A DNA stretch of 64,000 nt from Aurelia coerulea (taxonomy: Eukaryota > Cnidaria > Scyphozoa > Semaeostomeae > Ulmaridae): the NCBI GenBank assembly GCA_039566865.1, contig CM076954.1, positions 15,648,001 to 15,712,000 on the forward strand. Direction: 5' to 3'. A model generated the notes under the pieces. That model searched no databases. It saw only the letters and a program-made list of their open reading frames with translations, and was not told the DNA's origin. The translations under genes were made by a program, and so were the position numbers. The stretch's first letter is position 1, and every line of letters starts with the position of its first letter. Shown piece by piece: positions 22,941-34,559 of this stretch.

Positions 22941-23207
22941 TTACCATGTTGCTTTGCAATTTGCAACACAAATCGACTTCGCTGTGAGACACACGAGATG
23001 ATCTATTTCAGACGTCACCATAGTCCCACAATTGTAATATTCCATATAGCACCCGTTCTTGCAACTTTTAATTGCATTCCTACTTTTCCTATGTCTTTGC
23101 TTTTTCATCCCAGGCCTTGGCATGCTTTCCGTTGATGTTATAAGCATAATGATCAGTCCAATCACAATGATTTGCCTAAGAAGTGAGCTTTTTGATCGAA
23201 GATCCAT
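22941..23207 (-). CDS. Small secreted cysteine-rich peptide precursor, novel pattern
   Basis: The frame from ATG (23207-23205) to TAA encodes 88 residues; an upstream in-frame extension of 24 codons lacks a signal peptide, so this ATG is preferred. Residues 12-26 are strongly hydrophobic ('QIIVIGLIIMLITST') and fit a signal peptide cut near residue 28. A basic stretch follows (KKQRHRKSR, ending about residue 43) that could be a processing site. The last 45 residues hold six cysteines at 49, 53, 60, 73, 80 and 84. The spacing 3-6-12-6-3 is mirror-symmetric. Such an i,i+4,i+11 placement suits two antiparallel helices joined by three nested disulfides. No family was recognised. It could be a neuropeptide-like, antimicrobial or toxin-like product, but nothing shows which. 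Confidence 0.5.
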   Translation of the reverse strand: MDLRSKSSLLRQIIVIGLIIMLITSTESMPRPGMKKQRHRKSRNAIKSCKNGCYMEYYNCGTMVTSEIDHLVCLTAKSICVANCKATW

Positions 23208-23679
23208 GATTTCTTTCGTTGTGTGATACCCTCTCCTGTCTTCGTGTCTAGCGTTCGTTCGAATGATCAGTCCGTACAAGAATGTCCAAATATGTACTGT
23301 GCAATGATCTAGAAATGAAAGGAAACACTCAAAAAATTTCCGTTGACATTTGAGGAATTTTAAGGAACACGTGGCAGTCAGTTCCCCTTTAATCCAATAC
23401 CTTCAAAGCAAAGCGCTTGCACCTGCTGCTCTGATGTATTGCATACTATGGCATACATACGTTGTATCGATAAATAGCATTACGATGACATCACTCATGA
23501 ATTAGGCACACCTACCGAGCAAGCGCTGAGTCTGATTGGCTTGCTTTCCTCCCCAAAGATAACGGATAAAACCAAGTGTGTGCTTATCTTTGGCAGATGA
23601 CACATTACCTCAGACTGAAAGGACTCCTGTTTCACTACTTTTCCCATTTACTCTTAATCTAGTTTAAAACTAGTTTAGG

Positions 23680-24091
23680 CAGGCCCGATGCCAGCCTTAA
23701 TTCTTAGGGGGCAAAGAACCAAAATTTTCCGACGCTATAAAATGAACAACAACAACAGCAACAACCCCAATTTTGGGAACATACGTTAAAACATGCACGA
23801 AAGGACTGATGTGCTCCTTTAATGACTAGATTTTGGAATTATTTTAAGGTTGGAGCCTTCAAAATTGGTCAATATGAAGAAAAAATTCTGTAGATTCAAA
23901 ATTCATGTCAAAATTTATCCTCAAAAGTCAATAAATTCATGTTCTTTGCATCATTTTCCCAGTAAAATCTTCTAAATGTGGGCCTGTAACAACAACAAAA
24001 ATCCGACAAGTGGAGTGAAATTTCCGACAAATGGCCTTCTGGGGGGGGGGGGGCGCTCCGCCCCCCAGCCCCCCCACTGGCTTCGGCCCTG
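23680..24091. mobile_element. hAT-type element, 412 bp, TSD AGTTTAGG
   Basis: Perfect 8-bp duplications lie at 23672-23679 and 24092-24099. The ends CAGGCCCGATGCCAGCC and, reversed, CAGGGCCGAAGCCAGTGG are inverted repeats. A long G/C tract lies at 24040-24075. Confidence 0.9.
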
Positions 24092-24137
24092 AGTTTAGGA
24101 CCTCAAAACTAAAGTCAAGTCTAGAAAAATACTCAAC

Positions 24138-24230
24138 CTTCATCTGGACAAAAATATTGATGGAACATGGATGTGTTTTGGCACTAAATAGCAGTAGGAT
24201 AACCCATGCGAGGAAAACAGCGGCCTTCAT
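24138..24230 (-). CDS. Possible first exon of a secreted protein, next to a hAT insertion
   Basis: An ATG opens a frame whose first ~20 residues form a typical signal peptide ('MKAAVFLAWVILLLFSAKTH'). A possible donor AAG|GTTGAG ends a 31-codon phase-0 exon at 24138. If not spliced, the frame runs 15 more codons and meets the target duplication at 24092-24099; the pre-insertion sequence would have had a TAG there. No following exon was identified. Confidence 0.25.
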
Positions 24231-24299
24231 TATCAAAATTGGCCACAAGCGGCCTAAGTCGCACTATAAGTATCTGAACTTCTATCTATAGCGAGGGTC

Positions 24300-26613
24300 G
24301 AAAATAACTGCAAAATAGTGGTTGACCAGTGAAAGGCATCCATTGAACATATACTTGTGTCCTTTCCGAAATAACATAAATTGGGAAATCAGAACCATTT
24401 AACGATTTCGATTATGAACGGCAAATATGATTCGGAAATGAGGTCGGACCAAGTGCACATATAAATTCCTTTGCTACAGAACGATTTTAGAGTGAATCAC
24501 TCCCTAGTAAAATCGTAGCTACAGTTTGAATCATCTCAGCTCGAGAGATATCTGAAACAGGGATTTGCATTTTGTTCGAATCTTTCGGCGAACTGCAGTC
24601 TTTAAATTAAGCCTATATTTTATTTGTATTATGTTTCATATATAATAATTAGTTTTGCAGTCTTTTATCGAAATATGCGACGAGCGACAAACTCTAATTG
24701 AGATTTTCATTTATCACTCTGTATGCATCGCCTGAAATCGTTCTGTCATATAATAATGCCTTGAAAAATCTTGTCTGATTTAATTTAGATTCGGATAGCA
24801 AAACCTAAAACATGTCATCTTCTCCACGAACGCGAGCAGTGGAAATCCATAAGCATGATATGATAAAATGAGACACAATTCGTAGAAGTGTTATCTCTAC
24901 TATCCCATATCCCTAAATTGTATGAAGTTTGCCTCTCGTATCAGTTAATTGTTATAATAAAAAACCTAGTCCTGCCTGCACTCTTGGCTCAGCTCTTGGC
25001 CGCTGACATAAAGTGGATCTCTCATATCTCTTACTAATATAGTCTGTCTTTTCCATCAGCTTTATTTATGTCACCAGAAACCGTACTACAATCGCAAAGT
25101 CATACCTTTGTGTGGAATTATCTCGGCTGTTTAAAAATGTGAGGTTATCCTCTCTTGAGTCGCTGCCACTCTGGAAGTGACCTTCTCGTGAAACGTGAGC
25201 AATGAAAAATAATTTTGTTTATGAGTGTGGTTTGGTTGCTGCAGTAAACAATGACTGCTTGATATGAGAACAAACATGAGTGGGCACATTGTAAAACAAT
25301 AAATGCAATTAAGAGCACAATTTGGGAAAATTGTATTTGATGCCCTAGATAATAATGATCTTCACTATAGAAAGGTTTTAGAAATAGGGTCAGACAAGGG
25401 CAGTTCTCTTTCCGGATTGGCAGGGTACAGTGCAAGCCGAGTGAGTCACCTTATTCATATTCATTCAAAACAACTCGCGGTTTTGCTGTTAAATGTATAA
25501 TCGTATCGAAGTTAAGCTCAGTTTGTTTAAGAAGGGTTATCTCCTTACCGTACAGATTCGAACAAGTACAGTATTGTATGAGTTAATACCATCGCATCTT
25601 CGATATAATCGTTCAATTATTGGCTCCACTTTCCTCACTTCCCCTCCTAACCACAGGTGCGGTTACAACAAACAGCCCCCGGAGGAGCTGGGGCTGATGA
25701 TTTTCACAACTGGACGTAAAAGTTGCTAGGTGGAGTAGTATGATGCAATTGCTGAATCAACTCGGTACCAGGACTTTGATGGAAAATAAAGGTAAATTGG
25801 CCTATTTGATCGGACATGAGGGAGCTATAGACACGATTAACTACTTTTTGGACATGTACGGTAATGAAGGTATCAGCAATCCCAGCAGTGGATGAAATAG
25901 CGGCAGTTCTTTTGTACAGTTTTTGCCATGCGGCTTTTTCACTAATGCAGTTATCGTAGCAGTTCAGGCCATGTCATATCCAAAGGAAAATCGAGGACTC
26001 TGCGCATTCCACAAGCTTGGGTTTGTTAAACCAATAAACTCTAGTTGATATCTAGCGCCCAGATTAAAAAAGGTCCCGTGCAAAAATAAAACTTCCTCCT
26101 GTAAAGGCTGGAGGGAAATTGCTGCAGACCCTTAGGCCTGTTTCCTGCATGCAACCATTCTTCTAAAATTTGAGGCTGTTTGTCACAGTGTTTGCGGAAG
26201 GAGGTCAACCAAAACTGTTTTCAATGACTGGCACAGTAAAGATCGATGAAAACTACATTAGCAACGACATCAACAGGTTTTCAATGGTATTAATCGAAAT
26301 TTCCGCGTTTGTGGCTTTTATTTCCTCCAGTGCGGATGCTTGCGACCCTGCAAGTCTTGCGAACAGTGGTGGTCTAATATTCAATCATTGTTCGGCGGTG
26401 TATGCAGCGGACAAATTTAGATGTTACTGACGATCCCGCTAGCGCCAGTTCTCGTATTCTGCATTCCAATTAGCTTGTGCACAATCTTGCATTATCAAAG
26501 GCCTATAGATATCTTTGTTTGTCGGAATGCTTTATATTTTGATTATGTGTTGCAATCTGGGTTTGTCCAAATAAATTATGTATCCGATTCTGCAGACACT
26601 ATTCTTTCTATCA
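24300..26613. other. No gene supported
   Basis: AT-rich, mostly unique-looking DNA. Frames at 25303-25500, 25493-25729 and 26170-26430 lack motifs, signal peptides and convincing splice borders. Confidence 0.35.
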
Positions 26614-26622
26614 ATAGAAATC

Positions 26623-27915
26623 GGCATAACGGAATAACCAGACCCAGGACCAGTAGGACCGGACCCTAACGGACCAGACCCTAGGGGAATACCCATTACT
26701 TTCCTTCCAGCGTTTGCTTGCAATGGCGGCCAACACAGAAGTTTCGCTCCAAAGTAAGATAAGGCAGTCACTGCTGTAAGTAAATTCTACCTTCTGGATG
26801 CTACAACAAACGCAAAAATGCATGGTATATTAAATCGTCTAACCAGCAGAAAAACTTTGATCCAGGCCCAAGCCATTGCCCATTGGGCCTAAGCATTTGA
26901 CTACATGGCAAACATGGCCTAAATATTTTACCGCTCTTCTGCCTTGCTTGGTGATTCAAGTTGTTGCAATGACGTCGTGATACCAGCCACGTTGTATGCC
27001 ATCTCCACAATCTCAATTTCTGGACTTGATTCTGGCTTCTCCATGCTCTTTGCAAGTTAGTTTGGGACTGCAAAATCATTTAGCAGGCAGCTATTTGATA
27101 ACAGCTTCGTGACAGGTTCGTAATGTTTATTGTGATGTGAAGGTGGTAATTGGCAGATATATGAGGAAAGGCGATCTCGAAAGAGTGAGTGATAATTTTG
27201 GGACTGTTGATAGAACCATTCTCTCAAACCACGCATTGACCCGGGCATTGACCCCACTTGTTTTTGGTAAATCCCATGATCACAATATTGCATCTCAGAA
27301 TGTGCATTTGTGTGCATTTGTTTTCTCGTACCATGCATGTGCATTCACATTTTTACAAGGGCCGTAGGAAGCAGCTTCTTAGAACAATAGAGAACAATGC
27401 ATCTAATTAATACTTGTGGCGTGGCACCATTGTTTTCAACATCATTTGGGGGGCTTAAACGCCCCTGCCCCCAGCTTCTTATGGGCCTACATTTCTATAA
27501 GAAACAGCTCATAAGAAGCAGTAGGCTAAAATTTTCGAAAAATACTACCCCACCGCCTGTATCAAAATGCTAAGAAACTTTCGTAATTTTCATTCAAAAA
27601 TACTATTACTGTTGCAATCTTATTAAATAGTTTGGAAGTTTGAAAGATACATGTGACCAACTCTACCCCCTTATAATTTCTGGGGCCACCATGAGAGCTA
27701 ACAAAGTCCCTAAGTATAACCTGCGTGCCTGATAAATTTGAACTCTAAGCACTGGACAGAAAGATTCCGTGTACGAGATTTTTTTGAGTGAAATTCCCAT
27801 CCTTTCGGTGACTGACTTCCTATCCAACGTCAAAGCGAGGGTAGGGCATTCCCCTAGGGTCTGGTCCGTTAGGGTCCGGTCCTAATGGTCCTGGGTCTGG
27901 TTATTCCGTTATGCC
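26623..27915. mobile_element. 1.29-kb element, ~70-bp TIRs, 9-bp TSD (Mutator-like)
   Basis: The 9-bp direct repeat ATAGAAATC (26614-26622 and 27916-27924) flanks inverted repeats of about 70 bp. The termini begin GGCATAACGGAATAACCAGA at both ends and differ at one or two positions. Internally the TIR repeats ACCGGACC/ACGGACCAGACC modules. Nine-base duplications are typical of Mutator-like elements. The interior has no recognisable transposase and hosts a later hAT MITE. Confidence 0.8.
27356..27489. mobile_element. hAT-type MITE nested in the 1.29-kb element
   Basis: The flanks CATTTTTA and CATTTCTA match at 7 of 8. The ends CAAGGGCCGTAGGAAGC and, reversed, TAGGCCCATAAGAAGC and the shared interior tie it to 14934-15047. 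Confidence 0.7.
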
Positions 27916-28007
27916 ATAGAAATCCACCACTCGTATCCATCTTTAAAGCGGAGATATAATAACCACAAACAGCAGCATTTAGAATACCAACTGCAGTTTT
28001 TTTAAAG

Positions 28008-28290
28008 CTGAATGGGGCGATGCAGGGCCGTAAATGGCGACAATGAGACTCTATAGGACACGGAATAAATAGACACTGAGCTATTTATGAATACAAACAC
28101 AGCACTCATATCCTACTTTCAAAGCTAAAATAAATAAGCACGATTGACTCCTCTGACTGGGGCGATGCGGGGCCGTAAAGGGCGACACTGACAGAGATTC
28201 TGTAGACACGGTGCTATCATAGACACAGTGCTATTCATCAATTTTAGAACTGACTAGAGCAATGCAGGGTGGTAAAGGGCGGTAAATCAG
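28008..28290 (+). repeat. Degenerate tandem repeat, GGGGCGATGCAGGGCCGTAAA-type unit
   Basis: The phrase 'gcgatgcagggccgtaaa' recurs as 'gcgatgcggggccgtaaagg' (about 28161) and 'gcaatgcagggtggtaaagg' (about 28258), each followed by 'ggcgaca' or 'ggcggta' and 'acacgg'-type sequence. Spacing is about 100-145 bp. Confidence 0.55.
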
Positions 28291-28299
28291 CTGCCAAGC

Positions 28300-29905
28300 A
28301 AACCACACAGCAGCTCTTCTTTCAAGATGGAAAAGGGAAGGGGTCAATGCCAGCCAAAAACAGAGCTTCTGTGGAGGAGAGTGCAGTTACCGTTATCAGA
28401 ACAAACCCCCAGCGGTTAAATGGCTGCTATGACAGTGACAGCTGATCTTACATTGCAGATAAAAGTGGTAGGCCTACTGGCCTACTAATTGCTTGCAGTT
28501 GTGGCATTTAAAGATGCCCACTCCATGTTTTATTTCATTATTCAACTCACTCACACCATTTAGCGAGACAACAATGACTAGCAAGAGATTAATTCAGGTT
28601 GTTAGAAGAAAAAACAAATGTTCAAATAGGCCATGTATAAGATGTTGTGGGCGATGTTATGTTTCGCGCTATTTCTTGCTGTCAGCACGATCTCAATATG
28701 GTGACGAGAGCCTCAGATAAGTGTTAAGAGGAAATTAATTGGCCTTCTGCTTTCTTCAAAGGAAACTGTAAACAGATATTTCAAAGTTTGTAGGCGTATC
28801 AGAGAGGTCACATAATTATGCACGATTCCTCCCCAAACTCATTGTGTAAACCGGTAGGCAATCTTTGAAGAACCTTCCCTTTTAGGAGTATTGATTGAAT
28901 GATAAAGATAAACTTCGTTTTCAGGTGGTCCGACGCACCCTTTGGTCCGCCTATAATCGATTCACCAGTCATTTCAAAATTCACGAAATATTTTTCGGAA
29001 GGGTTTGTTCCTGCGTTCCAAAAAACTTTCGATTCTTTCATTATTTTATGAATTTGTCTGCAATGGTATTAAAATACCTAACCAAATTGATGAATCATAT
29101 GTCCTAAATAATCCCCTTTTCGGGATAATTTGCCATGGCAAAATAAAGGGTTTAGATAAAAGCCCCTTTGGCCTTTATATCAATAATAGGCTGATCCCTC
29201 AGGAGAAGTACGACTTCATAGTTTTTTCATTCAGAAATAAAAGGACTTAGAATGGTAGACTTTTTAAATTCTGATGATGATATAGAAAGGTTACGCAAAT
29301 ATTTGATTTGTTCTTGTTTATTTGAATGGTTTGAATAACATTTGTACCACTTCCTACCACAAATTATCATCCTCCATCCCTTCGATTTTCGGAATGTGCT
29401 CACACTGCGAAGGAGAAAACAAACTTCTAGGGAATTCAAACTTCGCAGATCTGGGAAACTCGCTTGCGGTTCTCATCAGCGCACGGAGAGACGTTTCCAA
29501 GAAGCCAAAGAGGAAGTTTCTCCACAGAGATCTGCTTCCTCCTGTAAAATCGGTCTTGCTGACAGCAATGATTCAATAATTCCAAATGAAATGAATGAAC
29601 AATGTAATATATTTATTTCAAAAAATCTCAATTGATCAATGTAAGACAATTATTTAATCTAGCTTTAGATTTCTCGAATGGCACCGGTGAGTTATTTTCG
29701 ATTCATAGTCTGCAATCCAAAAATTCCAGCCTACACATTTGTCATTGGCCTAATATTTACCAGTCAAGCTTGACGCTGAGGGTTTGTCCATCGTTTTGAC
29801 AATTTCAGTCATTCTCGATGACTCCAGGAAACAACTCAGCATATTTCTGCTTTTTGGAAAATGCCTGTCGAGTCTAGAAAAATTTCAGTGCTTGACAAAT
29901 AAAAC
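28300..29905. other. No gene supported
   Basis: Several small frames (28493-28720, 28895-29107, 29339-29635) were read. The last is rich in Arg, Ser and Lys but has no start, motif or splice borders. Nothing else is recognised. Confidence 0.3.
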
Positions 29906-29910
29906 ATAGC

Positions 29911-30153
29911 TCAACCTTTAGGGTAAAGGCTGAATAAGACGTGATAATTTGCTGCCAAAATATAGTTCATACTTTGTGAGTTGGGATTTGTTTTTTGATA
30001 AAAGACTTTAATGAATGATGCTTTCTGGAGAAAGATACTGTCTATATGCATTGCACCAACTCCCAAATAAATATTGTGAAGTCCGATGAAGTCTTCGTAG
30101 TCTTCAATGGTTGCTCCCTCCTTGATTGCCTCATCTTTCATAGCTTTGATCAT
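29911..30153 (-). CDS. Unidentified coding-like segment
   Basis: The minus frame encodes 'MIKAMKDEAIKEGATIEDYE' followed by 'DFIGLHNIYLGVGAMHID'. The mix of charged, aromatic and glycine residues looks like a real globular fragment. The frame opens about 12 codons before the ATG ('YYCYEIICFDG'), so it may be an internal exon. The last ~20 codons are AT-rich and less convincing. No family was recognised and no partner exon found; it may be a decayed exon or a processed fragment. Confidence 0.3.
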   Translation of the reverse strand: MIKAMKDEAIKEGATIEDYEDFIGLHNIYLGVGAMHIDSIFLQKASFIKVFYQKTNPNSQSMNYILAANYHVLFSLYPKG

Positions 30154-30394
30154 GCCGTCAAAACAAATTATCTCGTAACAATAATATCAAATTTTCTAAA
30201 TAGGGATTGTGATATTGCCTGCATTCCTGGAGAGTTATCCTTCCAGACATCAACAGCAATCACTGCTGAAAATATCTCAAAATAGCAAAACGATATCAGC
30301 CTGAAATGACCATTTGCTCTCATTGATAAACAGTGGATTAAATGGTTTTTATGTTGATGTCCGCATTTCTATCTTTTTTTGCTACTGTGTGTCT

Positions 30395-30510
30395 TTGTGG
30401 GGTGTGAGTGGCTGAGGCTTGACCCCGCAATTCACCTCGCCGTCCTTCGGAAGGGAAGGCTTAACTAGGGGTCCCATGCCTGGATGCGGCATGGATAGTG
30501 CGCATAAGTT
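30395..30510 (+). repeat. SINE-like fragment (possible 3' body)
   Basis: The phrase 'cgccgtccttcggaagggaa' then 'ggcttaactaggggtcccat' is GC-rich against its surroundings and resembles the conserved body motifs of invertebrate tRNA SINEs. An A-box-like 'gagtggctgaggcttgac' precedes it. Ends unresolved. Confidence 0.3.
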
Positions 30511-31161
30511 AGCTTTAAATAGCTAGAAATCGTTTCAGCCCACTTAAAATGAATTACTGAAAACAATCTTGACACAGTCATCATGACGTTAAAGGTTTTG
30601 ACTTAGGATGACGTCACTTTCTTCAATCTGAAGAACCTGTGTGAAAATAGAAGTAGCTTTTGTCGAGTAAATACCAGGCACCGCTCCGCCGTCTTCTTTC
30701 AAAAATATGAACAGTCCCTTTATGCTTTGTGTTATTTGAAGGTGAAAGAAACATCGTTGTCTCAATTAATGTTCCGCTACCATCTATCCCAAATAACTAA
30801 TGACTATCCTCCTTATTGTTTCAGGCACAAAATTCAGAAGCGCTACATCTACGCTGATTTTTGAATGGCTAGATAAAAATTAACGTCAATCAAAGAGAAA
30901 AAATTTTCGTTGCTAAGCAACTGTCGTTTTATCGAATAACACAAGCTGATTCTGTTGCCATGGCAACTATTGCAAACAAAATTACAGTTAAATTTCGCTA
31001 TCTCGACACCTTGAAGAGAATACATATTTGTTCAAGGTAGCGAGGCTGCGAGAAGATTAAATTATTCCTGATGACCAAGTTGAAGTTATCAAGGGCCAAC
31101 TGTACCCACTGAGCGCTTTATAAAGCTGTCAGTAATCACTAATATCTTGTTGGGTCTGCAC

Positions 31162-31303
31162 CATAGACGTGGGAACCGGGAGCACGTGCCCCCAAGACTT
31201 TGCAATAAACAAAAAGTGCCCTTTTTATTTCTAAAAGGTGCCCCTTTAGCTTAATGAAAAAAGTGCCCTTGAAGTGTCGTTTGATCTGCTTCCCACGTCC
31301 CTG
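31162..31303. mobile_element. hAT-type MITE, 142 bp, TSD GTCTGCAC
   Basis: Perfect duplications lie at 31154-31161 and 31304-31311. The ends CATAGACGTGGGAACC and, reversed, CAGGGACGTGGGAAGC. Same family as 40460-40631 and 46432-47906 (shared 'gcccctttagcttaatg' and 'aagtgccctt'). Confidence 0.9.
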
Positions 31304-31929
31304 GTCTGCACCCATGCACTACCAAAAGCACAAGTAAATTTGAAATTTGTGTAGGCTTGGTTAAGTATTGTAGCTTGTGCTGACTAAGATGACGAAGCAA
31401 GTTTGCGCAAACATCGGTTCAGTTTTTAGATCCTTTGCTCTTGTTTAGTTTTGCACATGTTCCCAAGCATTAGGCCCAAAGCTTTCTACAGGTGATGCAA
31501 CAGATTGTATGACACAATTTACTTTCAGGTTTGTTTCAAGGAAACGCGATTCTTTGATAAATAGAACAAGGGATACCAATGCCTTTTTTCAAAAGTTTTC
31601 AAAATCTGCTTTTCAATTTCATTTCTCAAACGCAATGTCTCATTTGACTTATTGCATTAATTAGCTCGCATCAGAGATGACCGGCATTGTTTTAATCTGG
31701 GTTTTAATTGAAAGCATTTTCCGCTCATTCAAATATGTAAAATATGCATGCATGAAACGAATGACCTTGCCTAAGAAGGTCAATTGCTTCGAAAGTTTGG
31801 AGCTGTGAGCAATATTGTTAAATTCCAGTTTTTTATGCGTTTTTGTTCATGTTGACATGACACGTGAAATTCAATGTTGCTGACGGACGGGACGAGGCTA
31901 CTGTTGATAAAGCAGGGCTGTACAAAGCA

Positions 31930-32040
31930 CCTTAGAAAGCTAAAGAGAATTTTCTGAAAAAAACAAGGGCACTTTTTCTTCAAAATTGCAAAATCTTTGG
32001 GGGCACGTGCCCCTAATGCCCCCGGTTCCTACATCTCTAG
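31930..32040 (-). mobile_element. Truncated relative of the 31162 hAT family
   Basis: Read on the minus strand it starts 'gatgtaggaaccgggggcat' and continues with 'gggcacgtgcccccaaagat' and 'aaaaagtgccctt', as in the three full copies. The other end is missing. Confidence 0.55.
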
Positions 32041-32044
32041 GATA

Positions 32045-33455
32045 GAGGATATCAAAGTTGAAAAAAAAACTAAATGATTAATTTGCTCTTCTCATTCTAG
32101 AAAATTCAAGTGAATCTCTCATTGCTTCAGTTATGAATGATAAATCATTAATTATTGTCTTTCACTGCTAAATTTCACTGGGTATTGTTTCGTCGAAATC
32201 GAAGTTTCTCGTGTATTCTCGTGTTTCTCGTATGCAGTTTGACGGAATCATTTCTATTTCTATGGACAAAATCTTTCACTGTGCTTTCACGGCGTTCAGA
32301 CACCTGTTATTTCTCGTACTAATACCCCCTTTATACGCAGACATTTGCACAGATACACGAATTGAAATATCAATAAGGCTTAGCTGGGAGAGTTACATGT
32401 TTATTTGTGATATTTACACTTCTTAGTATGCGGAAAGAGAAGCAGGAGAGTTCCATATTTATAACATTACACGTTTTTTATACAGGAAACTTGGATCAGC
32501 CCATAGTAACAACAGTTTTGCATTTTTTAATTGAACGTTTAAAAGTTTCTTAGCGCTCTTCAAAAATAGTTACCAGAGTGTTTTAAATTTTTAGCCATCC
32601 TAGTTTCTTATGAACCAGTTTCTTACATAAAGATACGTGTACTCTGTAAGTCACAAGTCTGTACTACTGTCCTTATCGCCCCGTAAACCTGGACATGTCC
32701 CAAAATTCTTAAGTATGGTTGTGGCGAACAAATCCTCTTATTCATTTCGTCATGATTGATAATGTCAATTGTGTTTGCTCTAGCGGTTTTCAGTTGATAT
32801 GATGTCCTCTAAGGTCACATTTTAAAGTCTTGCAACATGGAGACGGGACGACAAAAACTATGTACTCAAATTCTTTAGAAAGTTAGGAAAATTCTGATGA
32901 TAGATTGCAAATATCTTAAATGCCCTTGATATGAAAACTGTGTAACCATTTTCTTGAATTTTAATCCATTCCTTTGCCAAAAGTTTCTTACATCTTTGAT
33001 GTTCTTGTTAAAAATATTTTTTTTATTTTCAAAACATGTTTACTATATGCACAGTGTTGAAGCATTTTTGTGTGAGCAGGGAAAAATTAAACTTCTTAGC
33101 ATGCGTTTTCTTAATTTTTGAAAAAATTAGCCTGCAGTTTCTTATAAGTGGCTTCTCACATAAAACAAAGAGTTGTTTACTTTACTTCGTACAATGGTCG
33201 TTTTGCTGTAAAATGTTCATCATAACGAATCTGCAATTTGAAATCACGAGTCAATCTATTTGGGCAAAAAATCGGTTCCTAGACCAGTTCTAATAGATAA
33301 TGAATTTATTCTATCATGTTGGTGCTGCAATATTCCTACGTCCTGTTTGTTGAATTGTAAAAATTCTGATCGAGTCACAAATGGTTTAGATTTCTTCTGT
33401 GAAGCATAAGCAACGAGTTTGACAATTCTAGAGTTTTATAAATTCAATAAGAATT
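32045..33455. other. No gene supported
   Basis: AT-rich. A frame at 32211-32426 has a hydrophobic N-terminal part but no further support. The word 'gtttctta' is frequent between 32500 and 33150, echoing the nearby repeat family. Confidence 0.3.
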
Positions 33456-33462
33456 TTATGTA

Positions 33463-33813
33463 CACGTATTTTTTACAGGAATTCACCTGCACTCAACTTT
33501 CGGATCGCAAAAAAATGAAGAAACTCCAGTACTGGGGAAATATCTAGTTTAATGAAGGAGATCCTTGGCATACTTGTACTTTATTTTCACTATCATATTG
33601 CTCGGAAGATATTTGAGTAGTGTCTTAACATTGGAAGGGCTGAAAAAACTTTGTTTCAGAAGCGTTCACTAGGGCTCCTGTTGTAAACATCAATACTGCC
33701 TTCAAGAAACTCGTAAGAAACTCTGAGTACTGAAAATCTGATAATTTTAAGAAAATTTTTTAAGAAAATTTCAGTGCTGGCTCAAATTCTCAGTTTCATA
33801 TGAAAAATACGTG
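33463..33813. mobile_element. TA-flanked MITE with CACGTATTTTT ends
   Basis: TA lies at 33461-33462 and 33814-33815. The ends CACGTATTTTTTACAGGA and, reversed, CACGTATTTTTCATATGA. The interior shares 'aagaaactccagtactgg' with 13104-13280. Confidence 0.6.
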
Positions 33814-34412
33814 TACTGAATTTTTCTAGACAAATGATAAATCACAAATTACCTTTTGTCGTATGTGTGCTTCCCTTGGTTTCAGCTTTTTCCTTTCTAG
33901 ATTCGTGGAGATTCGTGCTCTTTCAGCTGTCAAACTGTCTTTGAACTGTCTCTGCTTCGTCCGTACTCTGTAATACGTTTTACGTTATGAAGCACCATCT
34001 ATGCGCTCTCGCTGCTTTATCCTCTTGAACACAATAGCGATAAGTTTATTGGTCCGCCCACGGAAGTTTCGATCAAAGACAGATAGGCTCAGACAAAGGA
34101 AATACCGCAAATAAACTCAAGTTACGACTCACGATTTAGCTCATGAAGAATTTATTCCAACACAAACGACCTTATGACTCGGTGGTTTGATTACAAACAA
34201 CGACGAACGTAAGAGCTTTCGGTTTTCGGTTTGATTTCCGCTGGTCGGCCCACCGAGACAAATTCAGCTGTCAAAGAGTCAAAGAGCGATCATGGTTTGG
34301 CATGGTTTACTATCAATAATCTTTCCATGTATACTGATTGACCTTTAACTTTGCTTTCTCATTCATTCCAATACCTTAATTTAGTTTGCTCGTATTTTCG
34401 CCCATTTTGCAG

Positions 34413-34479
34413 GAAGAAAGATTCACCTTGTTTGCGGCCGAACATTCTCAGAAGATTCGCAACTGCGTTAAGAACAAAG
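34413..34479 (+). CDS. Weak exon candidate (67 nt)
   Basis: Bounded by CCCATTTTGCAG and AACAAAG|GTACC and open in two frames. It follows a CpG-rich stretch (33890-34310) that could be promoter-like. No family or confirmed partner exon; short length makes chance likely. Confidence 0.2.
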
Positions 34480-34559
34480 GTACCATTACTTGAATAACTT
34501 GCAGTAACTGCGTCTTAAAGCTATCACTTCTCAGCTGTGTTGCTTTCCGTGAGGCTGTG

